Shown here one piece after another: positions 15,102 to 24,661 of a stretch of DNA of 41,432 nt. A program made the position numbers and the translations under genes. This DNA comes from a virus. Within the stretch, counting starts at the first letter, position 1. Each line of letters opens with the position of its first letter. Under the pieces are notes generated by a model. It saw nothing but the letters and a program-made list of their open reading frames with translations. It had not been told where the DNA came from and did not search any database. The stretch lies in IMG/VR virus record IMGVR_UViG_3300009033_000001, positions 1 through 41,432 of that record; one strand, given 5' to 3'.

Positions 15102-16569
15102 TCCTTTTTACGTAAAACCTGGCGGTGACGCAACACAAGGATTGACAGGATTAAGCTCCGTACTTGGTGTAATTGCAGAACAAAAGCAAGCCTCCGACGT
15201 TCGCCAAGAACAGTACGACAGGGAAGATAAACTGAGACAAGATGCTATTGATCGTGCTGAAAAAATACGTCAAGGAGCTAAAACAGCATACGAATCAGGT
15301 AACGTTGATACAATGATAAGTTACGCTGTAGCTCACCCAGAAATGTCGCAAGCACTGAAAATGGCGACTAAATTTAAAAATGACGCAACAGAGCAGAATT
15401 ACAAAGAGTCTTCTTTTGAGTTTATGTTGAATCCTACGGAAGAGAATGCGCAGGACTTAGTTACTAAGCGTAAAGCGTTATTGCAAACGCATGGAGCCGA
15501 CGATACTGCTTTAACAGACTCATTTATGGATAAGTTTAATGCTGACCCTAAGTCCGCTGTAAAAGATGTAAGGAGCACGTTATCTTTTATGTTTCCTAAA
15601 GAAATGAAAGAATACCGTGACGCGCAACTTAGCAGTGCAGGAAACAGTGCTTTGCTTCGAGAATACGGTGCTTGGAAACAGGAAGGCAACGAAGGTGGTA
15701 TACTTGATTTTGTAAAGAAAAAGAAAGAAGCTGAAACGTTGTCAGACCCCTGGAAAAATGTGACTGGCGCGTATAAGAATTTTCTTATATCAAACCAAAT
15801 GGAGCCTTCCAAAGAAGCGTACAGCGATTGGCAAGAGAACACACAAAAAGCCAAAAGGGAACTTACAAGTAAAACATACCCCTATTTAGCCGATCTTATG
15901 TCTGAAGGTTGGGTTCCGTCTACGAGAATAACAAAACCTATGATGGAAGCTTACGAATCAGCAGCAGCAAGAGCAGCCGAAAAAGGATCTCCTTTAAAAC
16001 CACAAGATCTCTATGATATGGAGTTTAACGCAGTTAAGAACAGGGCTACTGGGAGGTCCGCAGGTAGTCGTTTAGTGCTTCAGCGTAAGCAGAACATTGA
16101 GTCTGCCAAGGGTTTGCTCGAAGATATGCGCAAAACATCTAAAAAGTTAAATTATCCTGATGTTAATTTTTTAGGCGTTATTGAAAAGTGGAAAAACGGT
16201 CAATTAAACGATCCAATTTTTACGGAGTATATGACGCAACGTTCAGACGCTTTATTTGTACTTGGCAACGCTTTGAAACAAAACGGCTTAACTGACAAGT
16301 CGATAGAAGTTGAAGAAGAAGCCGCGAGACCAACTATGTCGCCGGGAGCGTTTAAAGCTTGGTACAATACGCAGCTTCGCGCTCTTAATCGAGCCACAGA
16401 AGAACTAAACGAGGACTATAAGTATGGAATAGACCAAGTTGACACTGTGGAAGCTGGACAAGGTGGAGTTGGCAAACCTACTAAACCAGGGTACAGAGAA
16501 GGACAAACAGCAACTGGTCCTAATGGTGAAAAAATAATTTTTAAAAACGGTAGTTGGGAGCCTATGTAA
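15091..16569 (+). CDS. Ejection protein, gp20 position
   Basis: A 492-aa helical, charged protein. In P22 the ejection protein gp20 (about 471 aa) occupies this place between gp7 and gp16. The N-terminus (GLTGLSSVLGVIAEQKQA then charged Arg/Lys/Asp helices) is typical of internal virion proteins that leave the head with DNA. There are no catalytic motifs. The ribosome-binding site is AAGGAG. The stop overlaps the next ATG (TAATG). Confidence 0.75.
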   Translation: MNGNPFYVKPGGDATQGLTGLSSVLGVIAEQKQASDVRQEQYDREDKLRQDAIDRAEKIRQGAKTAYESGNVDTMISYAVAHPEMSQALKMATKFKNDATEQNYKESSFEFMLNPTEENAQDLVTKRKALLQTHGADDTALTDSFMDKFNADPKSAVKDVRSTLSFMFPKEMKEYRDAQLSSAGNSALLREYGAWKQEGNEGGILDFVKKKKEAETLSDPWKNVTGAYKNFLISNQMEPSKEAYSDWQENTQKAKRELTSKTYPYLADLMSEGWVPSTRITKPMMEAYESAAARAAEKGSPLKPQDLYDMEFNAVKNRATGRSAGSRLVLQRKQNIESAKGLLEDMRKTSKKLNYPDVNFLGVIEKWKNGQLNDPIFTEYMTQRSDALFVLGNALKQNGLTDKSIEVEEEAARPTMSPGAFKAWYNTQLRALNRATEELNEDYKYGIDQVDTVEAGQGGVGKPTKPGYREGQTATGPNGEKIIFKNGSWEPM

Positions 16570-18320
16570 TGGGAAAAGACTTGCCAAAAGGTTTTGTTTT
16601 AGACGATACAGGGATTAGTGCTGATTTACCTACAGGTTTTACGATTGACCCTGAGGTTGAAACTGCCTCTGAACAAGATCTTGTGCAAGGTCCTGTTAAG
16701 GAAGATTTTTCAGCTAAAGACGCTATAAAAAACTCTGCGGAACAGTTCTTAAAAACGTCTGCACAAATAGGCAAAGGATATCCACTACTTGAAACTGCGC
16801 TCGGCTCGTTAACAGCCTTGTATGGAAGACCCTTATCAGGGTTAGCCGGGTTAGCCGGTACAGTTAAAGATGTAGACACCGGTGACAAATGGCGACAAGC
16901 AGTCGAGAATTTACTTGTTTACAAGCCCCAAACACAAGAAGGTAAATCTTTTGCGAGTATGTTATCGCAACCTTTTGCAAAGTGGGAAGAGGCAGGCTCT
17001 AAACTCGGTGACGCCGTTATGGAAACCACAAACAGTCCTGCTGCTGCTACTATAGCTTCTACTTGGTTTAAAGCTTTACCAGAAGTTATTGGATACGCAG
17101 CAATGCATCCTGACTTTTCGTTTAAAGTTAATCGTACACCTGAGATTGAAGCCGCCGTAAAAAAAGGTGTTATGCAGGGAGTTAAACCAAAAGTATCCGG
17201 AAAAGTTAACGCTAAAGCAAACGCAAAGTACTTAGCAGAAGCCGAAGAAGGTATACTCGACATTGCTGAAAACGCTAATAAGATTGTGTTGAAAGACGAA
17301 GCGGGTTACGTTAAAGATGTTGGTATACCAGAAACGATGGAAGAGTTCAGTTCGGCTATTGAGCAGCGTAAGCGCCCAATATATGAAGAGTACACAAATC
17401 TTTTAGAAGAAGCTACAAACAAACCTAAAAGACGTTCTTTAGCGTATCCTTTACGTGAAGGTGAAAAAGTAATATTTGATGAACAAGGTAAAGGCGTTGC
17501 TATTGAGGGAGCCGCTCAAGATGTAGCACAAATCATAGACTACACAAAAATTGCTGACGAACTTTTAAAAGTAGAAAAGGATAGGGCGCTTAACACACAT
17601 TTTAAAGCTGTACCTAAATTTGCAAAAGCACGTATTACGCAGCTTGTTGGTGAAGACGCTTTTGATTACTTAAAAAGTAATAATTTAAGCTCGTTCAAAA
17701 AAGTACCTAAGCAGTTAATAGAGTCGCCAAAGTTGTATCCTTTGGATATTCAAAACGCAATTAAAGACTTTAATTTTGCTCAGCAACGTTTTAAAAATAA
17801 ACCATCAAACTTTACTCATGGGCAAGCTAAAATAGATGCGCTTATTGCGAATAATTATCGTAAAAATCTCAATGATTTTATCTTAGACCAAACAGGCGAA
17901 AGTTACCAAGGGTTGAAAAACAAGTATCGAAGTTTATTAACACTTGAAGAAGACGTAGCTAAAGCTGCCTTTAGGGAAGCTAAGAAGGTCGATCCTACAA
18001 TGCTGAATTTTTCTGATGTATTTACAGGTTATCATGTGTTAGAAGGTCTTGCAACAATGAGTCCAACAAAAGTTGGTGCAAGCATGTCTGCGAGAGTGTT
18101 GTCTGCTATCGCTAGGAAAAGAGCTAACGCCAACAACATTGTAAAAAAGATGTTCAAAGATGTCAAAACGCAAGTTGAAAAACAGAAGTTAGACAATTTT
18201 AAAGCGACTCAAAAAAGTCGTGTTAAAGACTATATCCTTGATAAAGCAGTTACTGGAACACTAACAGCGGAACAAGTTAAAGCTTACCAGGAACTTAAAA
18301 GAAGGGGAGAATTAGAGTAA
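16569..18320 (+). CDS. Ejection protein, gp16 position
   Basis: A 583-aa protein in the place of P22 gp16 (609 aa). The N-terminus carries two copies of the LPxGFxxD-type motif (DLPKGFVLDDTG and DLPTGFTIDPE), which I know from other podovirus internal proteins. A Gly/Ala/Leu-rich stretch around residues 74-100 may interact with membrane. The remainder is helical and basic. I chose ATG 16569, with GGGAG 8 bases upstream, over a TTG at 16554. Confidence 0.75.
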   Translation: MGKDLPKGFVLDDTGISADLPTGFTIDPEVETASEQDLVQGPVKEDFSAKDAIKNSAEQFLKTSAQIGKGYPLLETALGSLTALYGRPLSGLAGLAGTVKDVDTGDKWRQAVENLLVYKPQTQEGKSFASMLSQPFAKWEEAGSKLGDAVMETTNSPAAATIASTWFKALPEVIGYAAMHPDFSFKVNRTPEIEAAVKKGVMQGVKPKVSGKVNAKANAKYLAEAEEGILDIAENANKIVLKDEAGYVKDVGIPETMEEFSSAIEQRKRPIYEEYTNLLEEATNKPKRRSLAYPLREGEKVIFDEQGKGVAIEGAAQDVAQIIDYTKIADELLKVEKDRALNTHFKAVPKFAKARITQLVGEDAFDYLKSNNLSSFKKVPKQLIESPKLYPLDIQNAIKDFNFAQQRFKNKPSNFTHGQAKIDALIANNYRKNLNDFILDQTGESYQGLKNKYRSLLTLEEDVAKAAFREAKKVDPTMLNFSDVFTGYHVLEGLATMSPTKVGASMSARVLSAIARKRANANNIVKKMFKDVKTQVEKQKLDNFKATQKSRVKDYILDKAVTGTLTAEQVKAYQELKRRGELE

Positions 18321-19417
18321 TGACTTATGAAGCAGTTAAACTTGGTCCAGCCTTTTTTCCAAGTCCCAGTTTAAGCAGAGCACTGGCCGGAGGTTATTTT
18401 TATATTGGTGAACCTGACACTGATCCTACTGTAGCTGGAAATCAAAAAACAGTCAGTGTTCTTCAAGAAAACGGAACAATAACGCCAATATCGCAACCTG
18501 TTGATTTGGGTCAAGGCGGAGTTCCGTTGTATAACAGCAGCTATGTAACTATTCTTGTTGAAGGTAGTTACTCACTCGCGGCTTTCGACTCTGAAGATAC
18601 GCAAGTATACTATGTACCAGATTCATATGATATCATTGAGCAGAGCACGGAGTACAGTGACGCAAGTTTTCGCGTATACAATAGCACAGACAACACTAAA
18701 AAGCTTGATTTTGACTTAAGTAACATAACAACCGCTACAAAACGTACTATGGTATTGCCCGACGCTAATGTAGACTTTACAGATCAAGTACTCTACAGCG
18801 ACTTGGATACTAACGGACATATGATACAAAACTCCAAAGGTTCCGACGTTGCCAGCTCAGCGACACTGAACTTTGGGTTAACCGGGAACTATTTCGACGT
18901 TACCGGAACAACTACGATTAGCGCGTTTAGGTCTGTTGATCGTGCTGGTGTGCTGGTGTGCTTGCACTTTGATGATATTGTTACTCTTGAGCATTCATCC
19001 GATCTGGTTATGCCCTACGGTGCGGACTATACAACGTACGCAGGTGAAGAACTACTTTTTGTTTCTTATGCTGCGGATCAATGGCGCTGTGTTACAATAC
19101 CAGCAAGAAGAAACGTTGTTGCGCTTGGGTCTATTTCAGGCGCAGTAGATATTGATTGCAGTAAAGGTGAAGTGTTCAGCATGACTATTGGCGGCAACAC
19201 TACGCTGACTTTCATTAATAAAAAACCATCCGGACAAGAGACATCTATACAACTTATCACTGAAAATGCCGGGGATTACACTTTTTCTATCTCGGGAACG
19301 ATTAATTGGGATGTTGGTGTTACACCAACATTTACGTCGAGTGGAAGAGACAGAATTGTGTTGTCTTCAATTGATGGAAGTACTTTTGATGCAGCACAAG
19401 TTTGGAGAGAGTCCTGA
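18320..19417 (+). CDS. Tailspike-like protein with P22 head-binding domain
   Basis: Residues 1-110 match the N-terminal head-binding domain of P22-type tailspikes (SLSRALAGGYFYIGEPDTDP, VLQENGTITPISQPVDLGQG, SYVTILVEGSYSLAAFDSED), which docks the spike on the tail hub. The rest (365 aa in all) is beta-rich and ends in a small domain of about 100 residues common at the ends of phage tail proteins. There is no long right-handed beta-helix with a glycan-cleaving centre, so it may be an adaptor. The start is coupled to the previous stop (TAATG). Confidence 0.85.
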   Translation: MTYEAVKLGPAFFPSPSLSRALAGGYFYIGEPDTDPTVAGNQKTVSVLQENGTITPISQPVDLGQGGVPLYNSSYVTILVEGSYSLAAFDSEDTQVYYVPDSYDIIEQSTEYSDASFRVYNSTDNTKKLDFDLSNITTATKRTMVLPDANVDFTDQVLYSDLDTNGHMIQNSKGSDVASSATLNFGLTGNYFDVTGTTTISAFRSVDRAGVLVCLHFDDIVTLEHSSDLVMPYGADYTTYAGEELLFVSYAADQWRCVTIPARRNVVALGSISGAVDIDCSKGEVFSMTIGGNTTLTFINKKPSGQETSIQLITENAGDYTFSISGTINWDVGVTPTFTSSGRDRIVLSSIDGSTFDAAQVWRES

Positions 19418-20085
19418 TGAGACCAAATGTTGCGCAATTGTTTGGAAATAAAACGGAAAGTTTCCTGTGTTCATTTGATCATGGATTAAAGGACGATCTC
19501 GGTGTTCACGCCGTAACACAGAACGGGAGTTTAGTAGGAACGCCGTCACCTAAAACGGGATCGCACTGTTATTCTAATACAGGTATAGACACGGTATACA
19601 ACATTAACGTATCCTCAGTTAGTGACTTTACGCTTGACGCTTGGTTTTACGTTACCCACTCGTCAGACAGTAGCTCTTTTGTAAGCCTTGGCGATTTTAA
19701 TTCCGATACTCACTACGTATTCCTACAAGGAGGCGGCAACATTATCGCTGGCGGACCGTATATCACGGCAGGTATTTTTGCGTCCGGCTCGTCCGTGGTT
19801 ATTGCTGACTTTGTTCCTTCATCAATAAACACTTGGCACCACGCAGCAGTGGTTAAAGTCGGATCAGCAGTTTATTTGTTTAGAAACGGAAGTCTGGTAA
19901 CCTCTGGTACTGTATCAGGAACAATACAGGACACTCCAAGCCTTAAAATGGGGAAAAGCTCTATTGTAACATATAATGAGTACATAGACCACTTAAGACT
20001 TATTAAAGGAAAAGCTATTCTAAACCCTGCCGGGTTCAGTCTTAACGATGCAGAATTAGTTTATCCACCAGGAACACTTAACTAA
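19417..20085 (+). CDS. LamG / concanavalin-like lectin tail protein
   Basis: A 222-aa protein with the LamG_3-type jelly-roll pattern: DFTLDAWFYV, NTWHHAAVVKVGSAVYLFRN and EYIDHLRLIKGKA. These domains bind glycans. Here it is a free-standing gene next to the head-binding spike protein, so it probably forms the receptor-binding part of a two-component adhesin. I chose ATG 19417, which overlaps the previous TGA and has GGAGAG in front. Confidence 0.82.
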   Translation: MRPNVAQLFGNKTESFLCSFDHGLKDDLGVHAVTQNGSLVGTPSPKTGSHCYSNTGIDTVYNINVSSVSDFTLDAWFYVTHSSDSSSFVSLGDFNSDTHYVFLQGGGNIIAGGPYITAGIFASGSSVVIADFVPSSINTWHHAAVVKVGSAVYLFRNGSLVTSGTVSGTIQDTPSLKMGKSSIVTYNEYIDHLRLIKGKAILNPAGFSLNDAELVYPPGTLN

Positions 20086-20095
20086 GGAAACGACT

Positions 20096-20530
20096 ATGGA
20101 TGTTTATAAACTTATAAAAAAGGGTGTTATACAAATTGACACTGTTTCTGCTGGCTCCTCTACACAACTAAAGGATAAGTTAGTGTCCTTTGGTAAAAAC
20201 ACAACAGAAGAAGAGTTTAATAAACACGACTTCTATAAAATTCTTAAAGAGCTTCCAGTGTTAAAGGATACACAAAAAGCAGAGTTGTTTGCGGAGACCT
20301 TTGACGGAAAAAACGTTGTACAAAAGTATATAGCCGTGGAGTTATCCGACGAAGAAAAAGAGCAAAAGACAACTCGTAAGGCGATGGTTGAAGAACTTAA
20401 AGTTAATCCAATTGCGAAGCTTCTCATTGACGAGGTTGACCAGTACGTGGAAAACAATAAAAGCAGTTTAGAACAAGTGTTGAAGGATCTTATAAAACTT
20501 GTTCTAATCAAGAATAAAAACTTGTTTTAA
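20096..20530 (+). CDS. Unknown protein between adhesin and holin (144 aa)
   Basis: Not recognised. It is soluble and helical, and Lys/Glu-rich in the second half (ELSDEEKEQKTTRKAMVEEL onward). The position after receptor-binding genes would suit a tail-fiber chaperone or a lysis accessory, but no motif supports either. The ribosome-binding site AAGGAAA is good. Confidence 0.65.
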   Translation: MDVYKLIKKGVIQIDTVSAGSSTQLKDKLVSFGKNTTEEEFNKHDFYKILKELPVLKDTQKAELFAETFDGKNVVQKYIAVELSDEEKEQKTTRKAMVEELKVNPIAKLLIDEVDQYVENNKSSLEQVLKDLIKLVLIKNKNLF

Positions 20531-20539
20531 GGGGGTCTT

Positions 20540-20989
20540 ATGGATATAACAGGTTTAGGCTCTGTCGCGGATTTTGCAAGCGGAATAATGGATCGTTTTT
20601 GGCCTAAAAAAATGACAGATGAGGAACGTGCTACGCTTCAAACTAACCTCGCAAATGCTATCGAAGAACGCGACATGAAAAGGGACGTTGTTAAAGCTGA
20701 GGTTATGAAAGCTGAGTTATCTCAGGGCGATGCCTACACAAAAAGAGCACGGCCTACTGTTGTATACATGGGCTTATTGTTTATCTTTTTGGTGCATGTA
20801 CTGTTTCCGATGATTACGTTCTTTACAGGCGTAGCGTCGGAAAAACCTATTGTATTTCCGACGCTTACACTACCGTCTGAGTTTTGGTATACCTGGGGAG
20901 GCGTTTGTTCCGTTTGGATGATCGGGAGAACTATGGAAAGAAGAGGTGCGGCAAACAGTATTGTAAAAACAATAACTGGAATTAAATAA
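20540..20989 (+). CDS. Holin, 3TM family
   Basis: Likely inner-membrane hole-former for lysis (149 aa). The pattern fits the Holin_3TMs family: an N-terminal soluble part with FWPKKMTDEERA and AEVMKAELSQGDAYTKRARP. Hydrophobic segments follow at about 75-98 (VVYMGLLFIFLVHVLFPMIT) and about 112-130 (FWYTWGGVCSVWMIG). GGGGG forms the ribosome-binding site. It is the last gene of the rightward block. Its stop abuts the stop of the leftward polymerase gene with no spacer. Confidence 0.85.
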   Translation: MDITGLGSVADFASGIMDRFWPKKMTDEERATLQTNLANAIEERDMKRDVVKAEVMKAELSQGDAYTKRARPTVVYMGLLFIFLVHVLFPMITFFTGVASEKPIVFPTLTLPSEFWYTWGGVCSVWMIGRTMERRGAANSIVKTITGIK

Positions 20990-22852
20990 TCAATCTGCCT
21001 CTGCCCAGTTGTCTCCTGTGTGGCAGTCTACGAGAATTGGCACGTCAAGCTTGACTGTATTTTCAAGTGTGTGTGTCAATTCTCGTAAGGCTTCATTTCC
21101 AGCTTTGTTGTCTCTAAACGATGTATCTAACTCATCGTGTACAGTTAAGTGTAATACAAGCTCTTCAAACAAACCTTTGTTGTAAGCATCGAGCATTCCT
21201 TTTTTCATTATATCCGCCGCAGATCCTTGGATCAGTCTATTAAATAAGCTATGCAGTTTCCTTGAAATATGAACCCTTGCTCGTCTTTTGAGCAATGTCA
21301 TAATGTACCCACGTTGTGCAGCAACGTCTAAAACTCTACGTCGTGTTGTACGTATGTAAGGCGCAGCTTTATGGTACGCAGCTAAAAAAGTTTCGGCGTC
21401 GTCAATAGACCACCCAAATAGTTTAGACGCCGTTGCAACTCCAATACCGTAAAGACCACCAAAGTTAACGCGTTTAGCGTCCCTTCTGGAAAATCCTGTC
21501 ATGTCCACAATAATTTGGTGGAAGTCAGTCTTCGGGTCTTTGTTATACGCGGCTTTAACCTTGTCTATTACTTGTTTTACGCTACCTGTACCAGTTGCGT
21601 AGTGCATAAGAACTCTGTACTCGATTTGAGAGTAGTCATTCTTAGCCCACTTGTGCCCGTCTTCAGGGATAAATAAGCGCCTAACTATTTTACCTTGCAG
21701 CGAACCTAACTGCGCGTCATCTTGGTCCTCTTCCTTTGCTGAAACTTGTTGTAAGTTAGGTTTGGAGCTTGAGAATCTTCCCGACACTGTGCCGTAATCG
21801 TCAGTTCTTAATGGATGAAACGAACAGTAAAGTCTGTCGTTGCAGATAAAGTTCGCGTACTTTGACAAGAATAAATTTATAAGCGTTGTGTAATGTTTAT
21901 AGTCGAGTATTGTTTTGCACTCGGGGTACTTCGAGGACAATCTTGTCAAAGTCATCTTGTCAATTTTTGGGTTTCCTTGCTTAATACCTCTGTCACGCAT
22001 TTTAGATGTCAAAGGGTGTCTTGGATAAGGTATCCCGTAATGGTCAAACACTTCGGCTAACTGTGTTGATGAGTTAGGGTTCAATGAACGTCCAGCCCAT
22101 TTATACAACTTTTCTTTTAAATCAAACTGTACTTGGGCCGCTTCCATTGACACTTTCTTAAGATACGGAACGTCTATTCTAACGCCATTTTTACGCATTA
22201 GCTGTAGTACAGGAATTAAGTCGCACTCTAAGCGATAAAGATCGAAAAGACCCTGTTGTTCAAGAGCTATCTTTTGTTTGGCAAAGATCTGTAATGGGAG
22301 TTCTGCGTCAACTAAAGCATACGCCCTTGCGACTTTTTCCGGCATACGCCAAATATGTTTTATAGCTTTGCCTTTCCACCCCATAACGTTAGCATAATCT
22401 TCGAGAATATTTGTTTGCTTGTCTTTAAGCCGGTATGTTTTAGCCAGCGAACTCAACGAGTAGGACCGTTTATACTCGTCAAGAAGCGGTTCCGCATATT
22501 GGACATCATTTTTTGGTCCATTTACTGGTGTACCGGTGTGCTCCAACCATTCAATATCGTAGCTTATATTCGCACCTATCTTTGCGTTGTTTTTCGCGCA
22601 AATATCTTTTACGATTTTTTTATTGCGCTGTGTTTGTTCCTGCGGAGTATCGTAGTGCGAAAAAGAAAAATAGTGTTTTACTATATCAGGGCCATTAAGC
22701 GCGGCCATTGACACGCCGCAAATATGCCCATCACCTCTGTGTGTCCCGGGTCCTTGATCTACGAGTAACGGATCTTTTGTTTCGATGTCTAAAGACAATA
22801 GTTCAGCATTTTTAAAAACGTCTATTTGTCTGTCTGAGGCTACAAAGGTCAT
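20990..22852 (-). CDS. polA: Family A DNA polymerase with 3'-5' exonuclease
   Basis: Replicative polymerase (620 aa). Exonuclease motifs: SLDIET (D22, E24), SYDIEW (D99) and YALVD (D182). Polymerase motifs: T-region YGTVSGRFSSSKPNLQ (353-368), motif A DYSQIEYR (406-413), O-helix R456-x3-K460-x3-F464 ending LYG, and motif C HDEL (572-575). There is no 5'-3' exonuclease domain. The O-helix residue equivalent to E. coli Pol I 762 is Phe464. The ribosome-binding site AAGGAG lies in the end of the helicase gene four bases upstream, so the two are co-translated. Confidence 0.95.
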   Translation of the reverse strand: MTFVASDRQIDVFKNAELLSLDIETKDPLLVDQGPGTHRGDGHICGVSMAALNGPDIVKHYFSFSHYDTPQEQTQRNKKIVKDICAKNNAKIGANISYDIEWLEHTGTPVNGPKNDVQYAEPLLDEYKRSYSLSSLAKTYRLKDKQTNILEDYANVMGWKGKAIKHIWRMPEKVARAYALVDAELPLQIFAKQKIALEQQGLFDLYRLECDLIPVLQLMRKNGVRIDVPYLKKVSMEAAQVQFDLKEKLYKWAGRSLNPNSSTQLAEVFDHYGIPYPRHPLTSKMRDRGIKQGNPKIDKMTLTRLSSKYPECKTILDYKHYTTLINLFLSKYANFICNDRLYCSFHPLRTDDYGTVSGRFSSSKPNLQQVSAKEEDQDDAQLGSLQGKIVRRLFIPEDGHKWAKNDYSQIEYRVLMHYATGTGSVKQVIDKVKAAYNKDPKTDFHQIIVDMTGFSRRDAKRVNFGGLYGIGVATASKLFGWSIDDAETFLAAYHKAAPYIRTTRRRVLDVAAQRGYIMTLLKRRARVHISRKLHSLFNRLIQGSAADIMKKGMLDAYNKGLFEELVLHLTVHDELDTSFRDNKAGNEALRELTHTLENTVKLDVPILVDCHTGDNWAEAD

Positions 22853-22856
22853 TTAG

Positions 22857-24230
22857 TTACTCCTTAAAATATTTAGTTGGGTAAAAGTACTTAGAGTTTG
22901 GTAATATTAATGTTAAGTCGCTTTTTGTTCTCGTCATACCAACATACAAACACCGTAACTCTGCGTCGTAGCGTTTAAACATGTTGTCGTGAACACGTTT
23001 ACTTATCTCAGGTAACAGTATAACATGCTCATTTTCGCTACCTTTACAACTATGGTAGGTTTCAAGCACAACGGGTTTCGTATCTTCTTTGACTCCGATA
23101 TAGTTCCTGTAAAACGACAGCATTAAAGGTGTAAGTTTTATAGTCTTTTGCCACGGTTGCTTGTCAAGTTTGTCAAAGTATACGGAAAACTTTTTTAAGC
23201 TGTCTAAAGGAATTTTTCCTTTTTCATAATCAATGTGCGCTTTAATCGCTTTTACCGTTATTTTGTCAACGGCCTTTCTACCTTTAAACTCACAAGGAAC
23301 GCCTTTTTGAAGTAGTTTTTGCGACAAGTCTTTAAGCAACCAGTTTGTCCTTGCTAAGACGAGTTCACCACCTTTAAAAGACAACTGCTCTATACTTCTT
23401 GCAAAAGATAACTTACCCTTTGCGTCTTTAGCTTTAAACTTTTTTACTTGCCTTCGTTTGATGTCAGAAGTTATTTTATTTGCAAGTTTAAGCACATTTT
23501 TTGGAAGCCGGTAGCTCTGATTTAGAATCAGCTTATCTCTTGAAAAGCTTAGAAACTCAGAAACATTAGCCCCCGACCACTCGTAAACTGCTTGGTCGTC
23601 GTCACCTGCAACGTATACTACTTGAGCGTTTGCGAAGAGCTTTTTAACTACTTTCCATTGTAACGGAGTCAAGTCTTGACCTTCATCTACAAAAGCAACA
23701 TCTATGTCTAAAGGTTTGCCTGTTTCTAAGTATTGTATAAGTAAATCGTCGAAGTCTAATAGACCAAGTTGTTTTTTCATATGGTTATACTGGAACTCGA
23801 CATACTTAAAAATACGAAAGTTAAGGTCTTTTTTAAGCGTGGCAGCATACTTTGGATTGTGCTTTTCCATTGCCAAAATATGTAAATAAACGTCGTTGGT
23901 TGAAGAAAAATCTTCCGTGTAAAAACCTGTGAAGTTAATTCCTGTCTTGTCAGACAGCAACTTGTAGTGCGGCTTTCCGACCATAAAAGCACGTTTAGCA
24001 CCAACTGCGGAGAAGCAAAGAGAATGTATTGTTCTAAAATAAACTGTGTCTGCTTTAGACAGCTTGAACTTTTTAATAGCTCTATGAACACCTTCGTAAG
24101 TTCCTTGTTTAGTAAAAGACACGAAAGAAATCCTATTCGCAGGTGTCGAAGTCAGTTCAGCTTCAAGAAGTTTCATAAGATACGTTGTCTTACCTGTTCC
24201 AGGTGGACCAAAGATAACTTTTTTCTTCAT
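22857..24230 (-). CDS. SF1 helicase, UvrD/PcrA-like
   Basis: A 457-aa ATP-driven DNA helicase. Motifs: Walker A GPPGTGKT (8-15), motif II DEGQD (182-186), motif III GDDDQAVYEWSG (209-220), motif IV NQSYRL, motif V TYHSCKGSE and motif VI YVGMTRTKSDL. It is shorter than UvrD, so the accessory subdomains are reduced. Gene order next to polymerase and the absence of a ring helicase suggest it may serve at the replication fork. The ribosome-binding site is AAGGA. Confidence 0.92.
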   Translation of the reverse strand: MKKKVIFGPPGTGKTTYLMKLLEAELTSTPANRISFVSFTKQGTYEGVHRAIKKFKLSKADTVYFRTIHSLCFSAVGAKRAFMVGKPHYKLLSDKTGINFTGFYTEDFSSTNDVYLHILAMEKHNPKYAATLKKDLNFRIFKYVEFQYNHMKKQLGLLDFDDLLIQYLETGKPLDIDVAFVDEGQDLTPLQWKVVKKLFANAQVVYVAGDDDQAVYEWSGANVSEFLSFSRDKLILNQSYRLPKNVLKLANKITSDIKRRQVKKFKAKDAKGKLSFARSIEQLSFKGGELVLARTNWLLKDLSQKLLQKGVPCEFKGRKAVDKITVKAIKAHIDYEKGKIPLDSLKKFSVYFDKLDKQPWQKTIKLTPLMLSFYRNYIGVKEDTKPVVLETYHSCKGSENEHVILLPEISKRVHDNMFKRYDAELRCLYVGMTRTKSDLTLILPNSKYFYPTKYFKE

Positions 24231-24293
24231 GGTGTTCCTTTTATATTTATGAAAACCGGTTTAGAAGATGTATTATTTAATGTACTTTACGTG

Positions 24294-24659
24294 TCACAAG
24301 CTTTTCTTAGAATGGATACCGTCATCCTGTGCGTGCCAATGAAAGTTTGGGTGTGATTCATCGACAAATTCAACCATGCATAAATTGGCAATATCTACCA
24401 GATGTTCAGCATTACCGTTAGCCTCGTATAGATCGAGTCTTTGCCTGATTGACGTTAGTCTGTCATACTTTGGTTTGTCTTTTCGCCTCAAGGCGCCATA
24501 CCGCATACATCCCATGATAAGCCGGTTCCGCATAAACTTTTCAAACTCCGAAGACCACTCGGTTGTCTTCAATTCTTCCAGGGACGGTATAGGTTCCGGT
24601 TTGATTATTCCGGCTTGTTGTAATAAATGGTTTCGGATTTGGTCATGAACGAACGGCAT
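24294..24659 (-). CDS. Conserved phage protein, possible all-alpha NTP pyrophosphatase
   Basis: A 121-aa helical protein. I recognise the pattern RYGALRRKDKPKYDRL, GNAEHLVDIANLCMVEF and HPNFHWHAQDDGIH from many phages. The E-x3-D in EHLVD and the surrounding helices recall the metal site of MazG/dUTPase-type folds, which cleave NTPs to NMP and pyrophosphate. That function is a guess. The gene is 2 bases from thyX, and its ribosome-binding site GAGGGA is inside the thyX end. This supports a role in nucleotide pools. Confidence 0.6.
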   Translation of the reverse strand: MPFVHDQIRNHLLQQAGIIKPEPIPSLEELKTTEWSSEFEKFMRNRLIMGCMRYGALRRKDKPKYDRLTSIRQRLDLYEANGNAEHLVDIANLCMVEFVDESHPNFHWHAQDDGIHSKKSL

Positions 24660-24661
24660 AA

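Noticed and set aside
18320-20085. Single tailspike gene split by a frameshift
   Set aside because: The junction has a normal stop, a good ribosome-binding site and a coupled ATG, and the first protein already ends in a typical tail C-terminal domain. Two separate genes are more likely.
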